From Shimia sp047124445 (lineage in GTDB: Bacteria > Pseudomonadota > Alphaproteobacteria > Rhodobacterales > Rhodobacteraceae): a stretch of DNA of 64,000 bases. The DNA lies in contig NZ_CP138921.1 in assembly GCF_047124445.1 (NCBI RefSeq), positions 372,001 to 436,000 on the forward strand, given 5' to 3'. The position numbers and the translations under genes were made by a program. Below are positions 8,391-17,215 of this stretch, piece by piece. Under the pieces are notes generated by a model that was not told the origin of the DNA, searched no databases, and saw only the letters and a list, made by a program, of their open reading frames with translations. The first letter of the stretch is position 1. The number at the start of each line of letters is the position of its first letter.

Positions 8391-8782
8391 CAGATTACCG
8401 AGTTGTTTTGGCAGCGCTGGATGCGGGCACATTGGCGCCACAGGATTTTGATCACCGTGCCCATATTGCCGTGGCCTTTGAAGCGTTGCGCGAGGACGAC
8501 TTTTTCACCGCTTCCAAGCGCATTGCCGATGGGCTCAAGAGGTTGACCATCGCAGCTGGTGTGCCGGAGAAGTTTCATGCCACCGTCACGCAAGCCTACA
8601 TGTCGGCCATAGCGGAAGCCATGCACGCCACACCTTCAGAAGACGCTGAGGCGTTTCTGGCGCAGAATGCTGACCTCCTGGAAGGGACGTTTCTGAAAGA
8701 GCGCTATAGCGCGGCTTGCCTGGCCTCTGACTTGGCACGCAAAGTGGCCCTGTTGCCGGATCGCTTGGGCCGCGCGGCTTAA
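8387..8782 (+). CDS. Conserved hypothetical protein (HxxH-type, about 130 aa)
   Basis: A 131-residue alpha-helical protein. The FDHRAHIAVAFEAL and FHATVTQAYM motifs resemble a widespread uncharacterised bacterial family with a conserved F-x-H-x2-H and Y/F-H-x-T-x-T. The conserved His residues hint at a metal or substrate site, but no function is known to me. It is translationally coupled to the upstream RHH-like gene. Its stop overlaps the stop of the convergent cyclase gene by four bases. Confidence 0.75.
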   Translation: MTDYRVVLAALDAGTLAPQDFDHRAHIAVAFEALREDDFFTASKRIADGLKRLTIAAGVPEKFHATVTQAYMSAIAEAMHATPSEDAEAFLAQNADLLEGTFLKERYSAACLASDLARKVALLPDRLGRAA

Positions 8783-10335
8783 GTCTTGTCCAAGGCGTCC
8801 CGCACAGCGGCGGCGATCTTGGCGCGGGTGTCCGCATCCATGCCCTGCATGTCGACCACAAGGCTTTCGCCTTCTTCGCGTGCTGTGGCCGGCCGGCGAT
8901 TGGCCCCGTGGCGCAATACGCGGTAGGGGATGATCTCGCGGGAAATACCTTTGAAGTGTTGCGGCGCCAGGGCTTCGGCGTTCACCAGATCTTTGGCGTG
9001 GGCGTAGGTCTCATAGCTCATGACAATCCCACCGGGCTCTGCGATGCCTTCCAGACGGGCGGCCAGGTTCGCCTCCGCCCCGATGATGGTGTAGTCCATG
9101 CGGGTGTCGCTGCCAAAGTTGCCTACGTTGCAATAGCCGGTGTTGATGCCCATGCGGGCACGGAAGGGGTGTTCGATGCCGCGCGCGCGCCATTGCACTT
9201 CCAACTCGTCCAATCGGGTCTGCATCTCCAACGCCATGCGCACACAGGCACGGGCATCTTCGGTTACGCCGTGTGTGGTTGGATCGCCAATGAAAGCGAC
9301 AATCGCGTCGCCGATGAACTTGTCGATGGTGGCGCCGTGCTTTTGGGCGATGGCACCCATTTCTGTGAAGTACTCGTTCAGAAGTTTGGTGAGTTCCTCT
9401 GGCTGCATCCGTTCAGTAGTGGCGGTGAAATCCTTGATGTCGCTGAAGAACACGGTGAGCTTTTTACGCTCGGTGCTGATGGACACATCGCGTTCGCCCT
9501 CAAAGATAGAGCGGTAAACCTGTGGTTCCAAGTATTTGGAGATTTTCAGGGACACGTCAGCGAGGAAAGAGTTGTTCTCTGTCAGCTCATCGTTCGCGGC
9601 TGCAAATTTCTCCGCCAATCGCAACTGGTGTTTGGCAAAGGCGATGCCAAAGGTGCCTGCGATCAAGAGGTAGCTTAGTAGGAATTTGAAGGACGCGAGA
9701 TCAAGTGTCAAAGGCTGGCGGACCTCGACAATTTGAAGCCCACGCACGTCACCAACTTCCCAATCGGTTTTGACGCTGTCGGGATGGGTATTGTGACACG
9801 CTACACAGGTTTCCTGCATGTATACTGGCGCGGCCAAGGTCATGCGGTGATCCAGCAAACCACCAGACTCGCGAATGATGTGATCTCGTGTTTCTTCCGG
9901 ATCGGAAAACCGCGCCATTGCATTGATCTCAAAAGGCGTCATCTCATGCGGCGCGCGCCCCTGAAACGGGTATTGCGAGACAAAGTGATAGTTCACACCG
10001 GGCAGGATCTCGGAAAACCGCCCGGATAGCTCGATTGCTGCGGTGGCCGGGATCGGGAAAGCGCCGGGAATGTCGTGATAATCATGCCGCGCTTGAGGGG
10101 CGCCCTCGGCGGTTTGCACGCGCGCCACAACATTCTCTGCATAATACGAACGCACATCATCCATCAGCTTGTTCAGGCTGGTGGCCTGCCGGTGCAGGTT
10201 GTGGTGAGAGAGGCTGTTGAGGTCGAGCCACAGCGCCACGGGTAACAGCAACACGGCACCCGCCACCACGGTGTAGAGCCGTTTGGGATGGGCCGTGAGA
10301 TACTCAATCAGTTGCCGCATGATCCGCTCCCGCAT
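8779..10335 (-). CDS. Class III adenylate cyclase with DUF3365 c-haem-type sensor domain
   Basis: A membrane-bound cyclase of 518 residues. One N-terminal membrane segment (about 20-40) is followed by a periplasmic DUF3365/Tll0287-like domain with the covalent haem motif CVACH at 177-181. A second membrane segment lies at about 220-240, then a helical linker and the cyclase catalytic domain (about 285-470). The metal-binding Asp segments FFSDIKDFTATTE and DKFIGDAIVAFIGD and the MDYTIIGAEANLAARLE segment are present, so it is probably active. The start was set at ATG 10335 (GAAGGCAGG upstream); GTG 10350 and ATG 10320 are alternatives. Redox, NO or CO sensing by the haem is plausible but inferred. 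Confidence 0.88.
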   Translation of the reverse strand: MRERIMRQLIEYLTAHPKRLYTVVAGAVLLLPVALWLDLNSLSHHNLHRQATSLNKLMDDVRSYYAENVVARVQTAEGAPQARHDYHDIPGAFPIPATAAIELSGRFSEILPGVNYHFVSQYPFQGRAPHEMTPFEINAMARFSDPEETRDHIIRESGGLLDHRMTLAAPVYMQETCVACHNTHPDSVKTDWEVGDVRGLQIVEVRQPLTLDLASFKFLLSYLLIAGTFGIAFAKHQLRLAEKFAAANDELTENNSFLADVSLKISKYLEPQVYRSIFEGERDVSISTERKKLTVFFSDIKDFTATTERMQPEELTKLLNEYFTEMGAIAQKHGATIDKFIGDAIVAFIGDPTTHGVTEDARACVRMALEMQTRLDELEVQWRARGIEHPFRARMGINTGYCNVGNFGSDTRMDYTIIGAEANLAARLEGIAEPGGIVMSYETYAHAKDLVNAEALAPQHFKGISREIIPYRVLRHGANRRPATAREEGESLVVDMQGMDADTRAKIAAAVRDALDKT

Positions 10336-10414
10336 TGCGCCTGCCTTCACATTTCAGTGATACCCAAGGGGTGTGCTAGCTCAAACGGCTTTTGCGGATT
10401 TTTCCGTCGCAAAG

Positions 10415-10441
10415 AAAAAGGCGCGACCCTTCGGTCACGCC
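10415..10441 (-). terminator. Rho-independent terminator of the J-domain gene
   Basis: On the minus strand GGCGTGACC-GAAG-GGTCGCGCC is followed by TTTTTC. It lies 24 bases after the stop of the J-domain gene. Confidence 0.85.
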
Positions 10442-10464
10442 TCACGTCTCTTGCCACATTCACC

Positions 10465-11088
10465 TTACTTGAAGTTGCGGCTCTCTTTGATTTGATCCCA
10501 AGCCCACATGACCTCTTGCAACTGGTCTTCCTGGCTGCGGTCGCCGCCGTTCATATCGGGGTGCAGCACCTTGATGAGCTTTTTGTACGCCTTGCGCACC
10601 TCGGCTTTGGTCCAGCTGTCCTTGGCTTCCAAAATCTCGATAGCACGGCGTTCCGTCGGCGGCAGGCGCTTGGCCGCGCCGCCGTCTTTGCCCGGGTTCT
10701 GGGTGGCATTGCCGCCAAGCACCTGATGCGGATCTTCGATGCCAAGGCGGGCCCAGGCACGGGCCTCCGGATCGGTGAACTTGCGCGTTTCCCGCTCCCA
10801 GACTTTGTCCTTGGAGTTCTGCGCGTTCAGCTCGGCCTCGGTCTTGCCGTCAAAGAAGTTCCACTTCAAGTTATATTCGCGGATGTGCTCTTTGCAGAAC
10901 CACTTGAATTCATCCAGCACATCCGGCGCACGTGGGGCGCGGTAGGCGCCTGGCTCGTTGCAGCCTTCGTGTTCGCAGACGCGGGTGGAGGTCTCTGACG
11001 CTCCTGACATGCCGCGGCGTCCTCGCGGGTTTTTCTTCTTGGCCGATTTAATCGACATATCGAAACCGAAGGGATCAGATTTTGTCAT
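10465..11088 (-). CDS. J-domain protein (DnaJ-like co-chaperone)
   Basis: A 207-residue protein with a C-terminal J domain (about 150-205) containing the essential HPD at 176-178 within KKLIKVLHPDMNGG. The first 70 residues hold a basic stretch (SAKKKNPRGRRG) and a Cys/His set (C38, H40, C43, C65, H68) that could bind zinc. The J domain is expected to stimulate the ATPase of DnaK or HscA. The G/F and zinc-finger regions of true DnaJ are absent. It is a single gene with its own terminator, divergent from bolA, an arrangement I recall from other Rhodobacterales. Confidence 0.9.
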   Translation of the reverse strand: MTKSDPFGFDMSIKSAKKKNPRGRRGMSGASETSTRVCEHEGCNEPGAYRAPRAPDVLDEFKWFCKEHIREYNLKWNFFDGKTEAELNAQNSKDKVWERETRKFTDPEARAWARLGIEDPHQVLGGNATQNPGKDGGAAKRLPPTERRAIEILEAKDSWTKAEVRKAYKKLIKVLHPDMNGGDRSQEDQLQEVMWAWDQIKESRNFK

Positions 11089-11163
11089 ACGCGCACCTAT
11101 TCGACTCGGAGCGGAGAGTTTACCCTAACCGGCGTCAGATTGAAGAGGCTGGAGATAAAAATT

Positions 11164-11424
11164 ATGAGCGTCGCGCAGGAAATTCACGACAAATTGTCCG
11201 CGGCCTTTTCGCCCGTTGACCTGCAGGTTGTGGACGACAGCGCCAGCCATGCGGGCCATGCCGGTGCGCCCGCTGGCGGGGAAAGCCATTTCAACGTGCG
11301 CATTCGCGCTGCGGCCTTTGTAGGCCAGAACCGTTTGGCGCGGCACCGCGCGGTGCATGCCGCGCTGGGCAAGGATTTGGTAGGGCGCATTCACGCACTG
11401 GCGCTGGACATCGACGCCGCCTAA
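11164..11424 (+). CDS. bolA: BolA family protein
   Basis: An 86-residue BolA-type protein (MSVAQEIHDKLSAAFSPVDL at the start). The central SHFNVRIRA segment and the C-terminal HALALDID match the class II KH-like fold; the His residues are used with monothiol glutaredoxins to hold a [2Fe-2S] cluster. The ATG at 11164 was preferred because GGAG lies nine bases upstream. It is convergent with the DUF4177 gene, with only six bases between stops. Confidence 0.92.
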   Translation: MSVAQEIHDKLSAAFSPVDLQVVDDSASHAGHAGAPAGGESHFNVRIRAAAFVGQNRLARHRAVHAALGKDLVGRIHALALDIDAA

Positions 11425-11430
11425 AGCGCG

Positions 11431-11952
11431 TTATTTGGACTGTTCCAGCGTCTCCACGCGTTTTTTCAGGGCTACGTTCACGTCGTCCACAGACTCCCCT
11501 TCGTCTGGGTCTTTCTCAGCGGAAGTTCCGGTCTTGTCCTCTTCCTTGAGCACCAGGCTGTCAGGCTTTGGCTCGGCAACAGGCTCGGAGGACATGATGC
11601 GCGACGTATCCGCGTGCTCTGCTGTACCGGGGGCCTCTGCCTCTTCTGCCTCTTTTGGCGCAGGCAGCTCTGCCACTTTGGTTGCCTCAAGCGTTTCCGG
11701 CTGAAACGCAGCCACATCGTCAACCTTCGTGCGGCGGAACACCAGAACCGAGCGGTAGCTGGTGCTGGAGCCAGTCAGCCCGCTGCGCTCCTCATGTGGC
11801 AGCGTGTCTGCGCGCAAATACTCCCAGCCCTCCGCACCCAGGCGGTTCATCTCGATTTCAAGCGCATTGGCGAAGCGGTCTGCAGGTGCTTTGATTCCTT
11901 TGGCCTTTTGCCCGCGTGTTGGGGCAGGGACCACCTTGTATTCATACGTCAT
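11431..11952 (-). CDS. DUF4177 domain protein
   Basis: A 173-residue protein. The first 80 residues (MTYEYKVVPAPTRG, then GAEGWEYLRADTLPHEERSG and RSVLVFRR) are a DUF4177 domain of unknown role. The remainder is a low-complexity acidic tail rich in Glu, Ala and Pro that ends in a short heptad-like helix (DVNVALKKRVETLEQSK). No signal peptide or membrane segment is seen. No ribosome site of note precedes the ATG. Confidence 0.85.
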   Translation of the reverse strand: MTYEYKVVPAPTRGQKAKGIKAPADRFANALEIEMNRLGAEGWEYLRADTLPHEERSGLTGSSTSYRSVLVFRRTKVDDVAAFQPETLEATKVAELPAPKEAEEAEAPGTAEHADTSRIMSSEPVAEPKPDSLVLKEEDKTGTSAEKDPDEGESVDDVNVALKKRVETLEQSK

Positions 11953-11985
11953 TCAATAGTTCCAATATACGTTTTCTGTCGGCCG

Positions 11986-12579
11986 CTAGCCGCGCAGTCT
12001 CTTTGGTAGGGTGCGCAGGTGTTCCGGGTAATCCGGCACCTGCGCAGATTCTTTGAACATGGCCCAGCTCGGGAATTTGCCCTGAGGGTCGGGGGTCTGT
12101 GACTTTTGCGTCCGCATCACCGGTTGCTCCAGCGCGTCGCTCAGGGCGTCTACGCAGATTTGAACCAGCGGCCATTTCTCATGGTAGTCATGCCCGGCAA
12201 TCATCCCGCCCACTTTCACTTTCCTGAACCAGTCAAACATCGTCTTGCCACGCTCTTCACCGGTATGGGCGTAGCCGTCAATATAGACAAAGTCAAAATG
12301 CTCATCTGGAAAGGCGTCCAGCGCCTCATCAAACCTCATGCGCAGCAGCCAGTAAGGGTTTCCCATGCCGACGTTTTTGAGAGCTTTGATGTACTCCTTG
12401 GTGTTGTGGTGATCGCCGTAGACATCGACTCCATACAGCGCCTTGAAAAGACCGGTCTCCATCAGGCGGCGAGAGTACCAGCCCGCAGCAACGCCCAGCT
12501 CAATGCCGATCAGACCGTCGCGCTCCAGAAACTGTGGCAGTTCCTTGCGCTCCTGAAGTATGTCGATCACCTCTGCCAT
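11986..12579 (-). CDS. Class I SAM-dependent methyltransferase (Methyltransf_24 type)
   Basis: A 197-residue protein. The SAM-binding loop is IGIELGVAAGWYSRRL near residues 24-39, followed by LYGVDVYGDHHN and HFDFVYIDGYAHTGE, with GGMIAGHDYH at the end of the fold. This layout fits the Methyltransf_24 group that includes O-methyltransferase and cephalosporin-hydroxylase-like enzymes. The substrate is unknown. It sits between DUF4177 and thioesterase genes on the same strand. Confidence 0.82.
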   Translation of the reverse strand: MAEVIDILQERKELPQFLERDGLIGIELGVAAGWYSRRLMETGLFKALYGVDVYGDHHNTKEYIKALKNVGMGNPYWLLRMRFDEALDAFPDEHFDFVYIDGYAHTGEERGKTMFDWFRKVKVGGMIAGHDYHEKWPLVQICVDALSDALEQPVMRTQKSQTPDPQGKFPSWAMFKESAQVPDYPEHLRTLPKRLRG

Positions 12580-12661
12580 GATCCTGGCATCGTTCCACGC
12601 ACACGGCTTCAGGTCCAGTTTTTTCAGAGAACAACGGGAAACCTGCGCTGTGACGGTTTGT

Positions 12662-13135
12662 TCACTTGTGCCGGATGCCCATCACGCGGCCGACACGCTC
12701 CGGGCGGGGCAGGGCGCTGTGTGCGTCCGACAATTCTGCAAACTTGCCGAGAATATCGTCCGGCATGGGGGCGACGCGCGGACCGCTTTGGTCGATGTGC
12801 AGCCCCACGCCTTCGCCAGTTGCCGAAACCCATCCGTGGGCGTGGATCAGCTCCTGATAGAAGTGAAAGCTTTTGGCGTCATAATCCAGCAGTTGGAAGC
12901 TGGCCGTGACTTCATCTCCCAAATGCAGCTCGCGCAGATAGCAGAGGTGAAATTCGGCAGAAAAGGTCGTGTTACCCGTGCGCGCACGATATTCGGGCCC
13001 AAAGCCGAGAAATGCGCCGAGTTGGTCCACGCCGCGATCAAACAGGACGTTGTAGTAGGCCATGTTCAGGTGGCCGTTGAAGTCCAGCCACTGCTCTTCC
13101 ACGGCCATTGGTTTGGATACAAATGGGGCGGTCAT
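12662..13135 (-). CDS. Hotdog-fold thioesterase (4HBT type)
   Basis: A 157-residue acyl-CoA thioesterase-like protein. VEEQWLDFNGHLNMAYYNVLFDRGVD near the N-terminus holds the usual catalytic Asp and the helix of the hotdog fold, and EFHLCYLRELHLGDEV is the central strand pair. Similar proteins occur with carnitine and betaine catabolic genes, but no such gene is adjacent here. A strong ribosome site (AGGAGG) precedes ATG 13135. Confidence 0.85.
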   Translation of the reverse strand: MTAPFVSKPMAVEEQWLDFNGHLNMAYYNVLFDRGVDQLGAFLGFGPEYRARTGNTTFSAEFHLCYLRELHLGDEVTASFQLLDYDAKSFHFYQELIHAHGWVSATGEGVGLHIDQSGPRVAPMPDDILGKFAELSDAHSALPRPERVGRVMGIRHK

Positions 13136-13393
13136 GGCAATCCTCCTAGTGCTGCCTTTTCTGTATGGCCGCGGCCGGAAAAAGGATCAACCTTTGAGGG
13201 TTTTTGTGACGTGAGGGCACGCGCCACATAGGTGTGGAGTTGCACAACAGGTCCGTGCAAACATCCCTTATTTTTAAGCAAAATCAGCGGGGTATTTCAC
13301 AAAAATCGAGGCGCTTTCCCGGGGCTGATTCAGGCAATGATTAAGGTTCACAACCTACCGTTTCCATGAGTGTGGGCAACGGTGAGTGGAACG

Positions 13394-15541
13394 ATGGATT
13401 GGCGCAGAAAACGTCTTTCGACGGCTATGGTTTTGATATCCGGCGTGGTGGCCGGCTGCGGTGGGGAAGACACACCTGCGGTGAAAGATACCGGCGGGAG
13501 CTCGGCAGACAGTTCGCTGCCGCAAACCGACAGTCAGGTGCTGCTTGCGTCCTTTCTGGACAGTCTCGACGGGGTACGGGCACAGGCCAATCGTCTCTTG
13601 AGCGGGAATGTGCGGTATCAGGTGCAAAACGCGTCTGGCGACCAATTCGTGGACCGCAACAATAACCGGCGTTTTGACAGCAGCACGGACACACGGTTGG
13701 TGGGCAACCCAATTGAGCATTCCGGCATTCACTATGCCCATGCTGCGGGGCTGACAGGGGAAGGGCAGATCATCGCTTTCTCTGACAGCGGGTTCCGCCC
13801 GGGTCATGAGGCTTTCTCCGGCAAAAATGTCACCACCGGGTCTGGTATGTCGCAGGATGACCACGGCACCTTTGTGGCCTCCATCGCAACCGGCATGTCC
13901 GATGACATGATTGGTGTGGCACCAAATGCAGATGCCATTTTTGGCAGTTTTGACACCTACGCTCAGCTGGCGGAAACCGCCAATTCGGCGGCGCGGGCAG
14001 GGGCCGTGGCGCTGAACAACTCCTGGGGCTACTCGGGCATGACCGCCACGCGGTCCGACTACAATTTCATTTTTGGATCGTCTTCCGGGCGAGATTACCT
14101 TGATGCGCTGCGCACCTATGCCGATGACGGCATTGTCGTGTTCTCTGTGTCCAACGACTACAACGCCTCAAATGTTGGGCTGATGGCCGGGTTGCCGGTT
14201 TTGGAACCGTCTCTGGAAAACAGCTGGTTGGCGGTTGTGAATGGCGTGCCCACCTTAAACGGCGATGACGTGGTGTCTGCCGAACGGGTGTCCGCGGGAT
14301 GCGGTGAAGCAGCGGCCTGGTGCATTTCCGCAAACGGCAGCTGGACCGGCGCCACCGCCAGTTCCAACAGCAGCTATTCTTTTGGCACCGGCACGTCCTA
14401 TGCGGCCCCCACAGTGTCCGGGGCTTTGGCGTTGTTGGCGGAAGCGTTTCCGGACATGTCACACCAAGACCTGCGCATTCGCTTGCTGGCGTCCGCGGAC
14501 AACGAGTTTAGCGGCTTCCGTGAAGATGGCACCGTTGAGCTGGTGCCAGGTTTTGAGCATGCCTACAGCGAAGAGTGGGGCCATGGGTTCCTGGATGTGG
14601 CGGCGGCGCTTTTGCCAATTGGCCGCACCACTGTGACCACGCGCAACGGCACGGTGGTCAACACCAACGAGCCGCTTGCGGTGGCCGGTGCCGCCAGTGG
14701 CGATGCGGTGGCCCGCTCTCTGCGCAACGTGAATGTGGTGGGCAAGGACTCTCTGTCGGCGTCTTTCATGATCGACGCGTCTCAGATGGTGGCCCATCGC
14801 CAGGCGGCGCCGATGTTTGGCGCGCATGACGCAATCAACTTTGATCAGTACCGCGCGCCGGAGTTTGGTTCCGCGTCTTTCTTTGGCGCGCGGGCAGGTC
14901 TGCCCATGCAGCTATTGGACAGCGAGTATGATCTGTCGATCTATCGCTCCCGCAGTGGTGGTTCGGATCGCTTTGGCCTTGGTCTGCGCCGCAGTTTCGA
15001 TCTCGGCGGTGCCAACTTGCAGATTGGCGGTGGCCTCGGCGAAGACACGATGGATTTGTTGTCGGATTGGAATGGCGGCACCGATACATCTTTGATGTCT
15101 CTGGACATGGCCCTGTCCACCGATGTGTCCGACAATGCACAGCTGAAATTTGCTCTGGGCTATGCTTTTGGGCAGGAGGCGTCCGGATTGGGCCAGTCTG
15201 CCGATGTCTGGTTGAATGGCGGTGCGGTGACCTATGCCCATCAACACGCCTTCTCGCACAACGACCAACTTAGCCTGTCGTTCTCCATGCCCGCAGCCGT
15301 TGCCTCGGGCACAACCTCGGTGGCTCTGCCGGTGGTGAACGCTGCTGGCGCGGTGGCGCACCAGAATGTGCCCATTGACCTGGCGCCCTCGGATCGGGAA
15401 ATGCGTTTGACGCTGAGCTATGAGCGTCCGCTCACCCGGCGCACCAATTTGGGGCTGTCTCTGGCACATGCCGTGAACCGCGGCCATATCCCGGGCGCCC
15501 GTGAAACGGCCGTGATGTTTGGCCTGCGGACACGGTTCTAA
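13394..15541 (+). CDS. Surface lipoprotein subtilase with C-terminal beta-barrel-like region (NalP-like)
   Basis: A 715-residue S8 serine peptidase. MDWRRKRLST then a hydrophobic segment ends in lipobox VVAGC with Cys22 as the lipidation site. The catalytic triad is Asp131 (FSDSG), His157 (DDHGTFVA) and Ser335 (GTGTSYAAP). After the protease domain (about 105-405) come some 300 residues of alternating strands that end RTNLGLSLAHAVNRGHIP and terminate in an aromatic residue (RTRF), as outer-membrane barrels do. This order fits an autotransporter lipoprotein such as neisserial NalP. The long coding frame on either side of the domain border is intact. Confidence 0.85.
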   Translation: MDWRRKRLSTAMVLISGVVAGCGGEDTPAVKDTGGSSADSSLPQTDSQVLLASFLDSLDGVRAQANRLLSGNVRYQVQNASGDQFVDRNNNRRFDSSTDTRLVGNPIEHSGIHYAHAAGLTGEGQIIAFSDSGFRPGHEAFSGKNVTTGSGMSQDDHGTFVASIATGMSDDMIGVAPNADAIFGSFDTYAQLAETANSAARAGAVALNNSWGYSGMTATRSDYNFIFGSSSGRDYLDALRTYADDGIVVFSVSNDYNASNVGLMAGLPVLEPSLENSWLAVVNGVPTLNGDDVVSAERVSAGCGEAAAWCISANGSWTGATASSNSSYSFGTGTSYAAPTVSGALALLAEAFPDMSHQDLRIRLLASADNEFSGFREDGTVELVPGFEHAYSEEWGHGFLDVAAALLPIGRTTVTTRNGTVVNTNEPLAVAGAASGDAVARSLRNVNVVGKDSLSASFMIDASQMVAHRQAAPMFGAHDAINFDQYRAPEFGSASFFGARAGLPMQLLDSEYDLSIYRSRSGGSDRFGLGLRRSFDLGGANLQIGGGLGEDTMDLLSDWNGGTDTSLMSLDMALSTDVSDNAQLKFALGYAFGQEASGLGQSADVWLNGGAVTYAHQHAFSHNDQLSLSFSMPAAVASGTTSVALPVVNAAGAVAHQNVPIDLAPSDREMRLTLSYERPLTRRTNLGLSLAHAVNRGHIPGARETAVMFGLRTRF

Positions 15542-15583
15542 GCCAAATCGTTAACGCCAAAAACGCGTAACGCGCCGGTTTTG

Positions 15584-15627
15584 ACACCGACGCGTTACAG
15601 CTGTGATACAGACGCAATACCGACGTG
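15584..15627 (-). repeat. Array 1 of degenerate 11-bp repeats (4 units)
   Basis: Read on the minus strand the units are CACGTCGGTAT, TGCGTCTGTAT, CACAGCTGTAA and CGCGTCGGTGT. The rightmost unit also forms part of a hairpin with GTAACGCG at 15567-15574 and CGCGTTAC at 15591-15598. The array fills the gap between the convergent subtilase and gatB genes. Matching arrays lie at 25681-25724 and 55014-55057. Confidence 0.65.
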
Positions 15628-15631
15628 GCTA

Positions 15632-17140
15632 TTAGCCGTTCAGCTTCTGCGCCACCAATTGGTTAACGGCCTTCGGGTTGGCCTTGCCGCCGGTGGCTTT
15701 CATCACCTGACCCACAAACCAACCTGCCAGTTTCGGGTTTTGCTTGGCCTTCTCAACCTGCGCCGGGTTCGCTGCAATGATCTCGTCTAGCGCGGCTTCA
15801 ATCGCGCCAGTGTCAGTCACCTGCTTGAGGCCTTTTTCTTCCACGATCTTGGCAGGGTCGTCCTTGGTTTCGATATGAATCTCAAGCACTTCCTTGGCGA
15901 TTTTGGTGCTGATCTCGTCAGAGGCCACCATCGCCAAAATGGATGCGTTCGCCTCTGGTGCCACCAGATCCTGCGGTGCAGTTTCCGCCTTGTTGGCGCG
16001 GCCCAGCACTTCATTGATCACCCAGTTGGCCGTCTTCTTGCCATCGCCTTTGCCGACGGAGGCTTCAAAGTAGTTGGCCAGATCCACCTCGGCGGTCAGG
16101 ACAGAAGCATCATATTCGGTCACGCCGTAGTCATTGATAAAGCGGGCCTTTTTCTCATCCGGCAATTCCGGCAAACCCTTGGCAATATCGTCAACCCAGC
16201 CTTGTTCTATCTCCAGTGGGAGCAGGTCAGGACAAGGGAAATAGCGATAGTCATGCGCTTCTTCTTTGGAGCGCATCGAACGGGTTTCGTTCTTGTCCGG
16301 ATCGTAGAGACGGGTCTCTTGATCAACTTCGCCACCGGCTTCGACAATCGCAATCTGGCGGCGGGCTTCATATTCGATCGCCGCCTGAATGAAGCGCATG
16401 GAGTTCATGTTCTTGATCTCACAGCGGGTGCCGAGATGCGAGAAGTCCTGTGTTTCCATATATTTCTCGTACTGTCCCGGTCGGCAGATCGACACGTTCA
16501 CGTCAGCCCGCAGGTTGCCGTTTTGCATGTTGCCGTCGCAGGTGCCGAGATAACGCAGGATCTGACGCATCTTGGTCACATAGGCCGCAGCTTCTTCCGG
16601 GCCGCGGATGTCCGGACGGCTCACAATTTCCATCAGCGCCACGCCGGTGCGGTTCAGGTCAACAAAGGACATGTTCGGGTCCATGTCGTGCACGGATTTA
16701 CCGGCGTCCTGCTCGAGGTGGATACGCTCGATGCGCACCAAACGCGCCACACCTGGGCCCATGTCGACCAGAATTTCTCCTTCGCCCACAATGGGTTCGT
16801 AGAGCTGGGAGATCTGGTAACCTTGCGGCAGATCCGGGTAGAAGTAGTTCTTGCGGTCAAAGGCGGACTTCAGGTGAATCTCGGCTTTCAAGCCGAGGCC
16901 GGTACGCACCGCTTGCTCCACGCAATACTCGTTGATGACTGGCAACATGCCAGGCATCGCGCTGTCCACGAAGGCAACGTTGGAGTTTGGCTCGGCGCCA
17001 AACTGGGTGGAGGCGCCGGAGAACAGCTTGGCGTTGGACGACACCTGAGCATGCACCTCCATACCAATGACCAACTCCCAGTCATGTTTGGCGCCCGCAA
17101 TCACTTTGGGCTTCGGGGTTTCATATGTCAGGTCGAGCAT
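15632..17140 (-). CDS. gatB: Asp-tRNA(Asn)/Glu-tRNA(Gln) amidotransferase subunit B
   Basis: The tRNA-binding and kinase subunit of GatCAB, which converts Glu-tRNA(Gln) and Asp-tRNA(Asn) into the amide forms. The product is 502 residues. Motifs include ELVIGMEVHAQ at the start, KNYFYPDLPQGYQISQ, the GatB cradle, and a C-terminal YqeY-like tail ending NPKAVNQLVAQKLNG. AAGGAG lies ten bases before ATG 17140. gatA and gatC are not adjacent. Confidence 0.97.
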   Translation of the reverse strand: MLDLTYETPKPKVIAGAKHDWELVIGMEVHAQVSSNAKLFSGASTQFGAEPNSNVAFVDSAMPGMLPVINEYCVEQAVRTGLGLKAEIHLKSAFDRKNYFYPDLPQGYQISQLYEPIVGEGEILVDMGPGVARLVRIERIHLEQDAGKSVHDMDPNMSFVDLNRTGVALMEIVSRPDIRGPEEAAAYVTKMRQILRYLGTCDGNMQNGNLRADVNVSICRPGQYEKYMETQDFSHLGTRCEIKNMNSMRFIQAAIEYEARRQIAIVEAGGEVDQETRLYDPDKNETRSMRSKEEAHDYRYFPCPDLLPLEIEQGWVDDIAKGLPELPDEKKARFINDYGVTEYDASVLTAEVDLANYFEASVGKGDGKKTANWVINEVLGRANKAETAPQDLVAPEANASILAMVASDEISTKIAKEVLEIHIETKDDPAKIVEEKGLKQVTDTGAIEAALDEIIAANPAQVEKAKQNPKLAGWFVGQVMKATGGKANPKAVNQLVAQKLNG

Positions 17141-17215
17141 CGCTCACGCTCCTTAGATATCTGGCTGATCTGCGTTCTAGGCCAGCCAGATACAAGGAGC
17201 AAGAGGGCGGGTGCC

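Noticed and set aside
11942..12175. 77-codon minus-strand frame
   Set aside because: Lies inside the methyltransferase gene in another frame; no family likeness.
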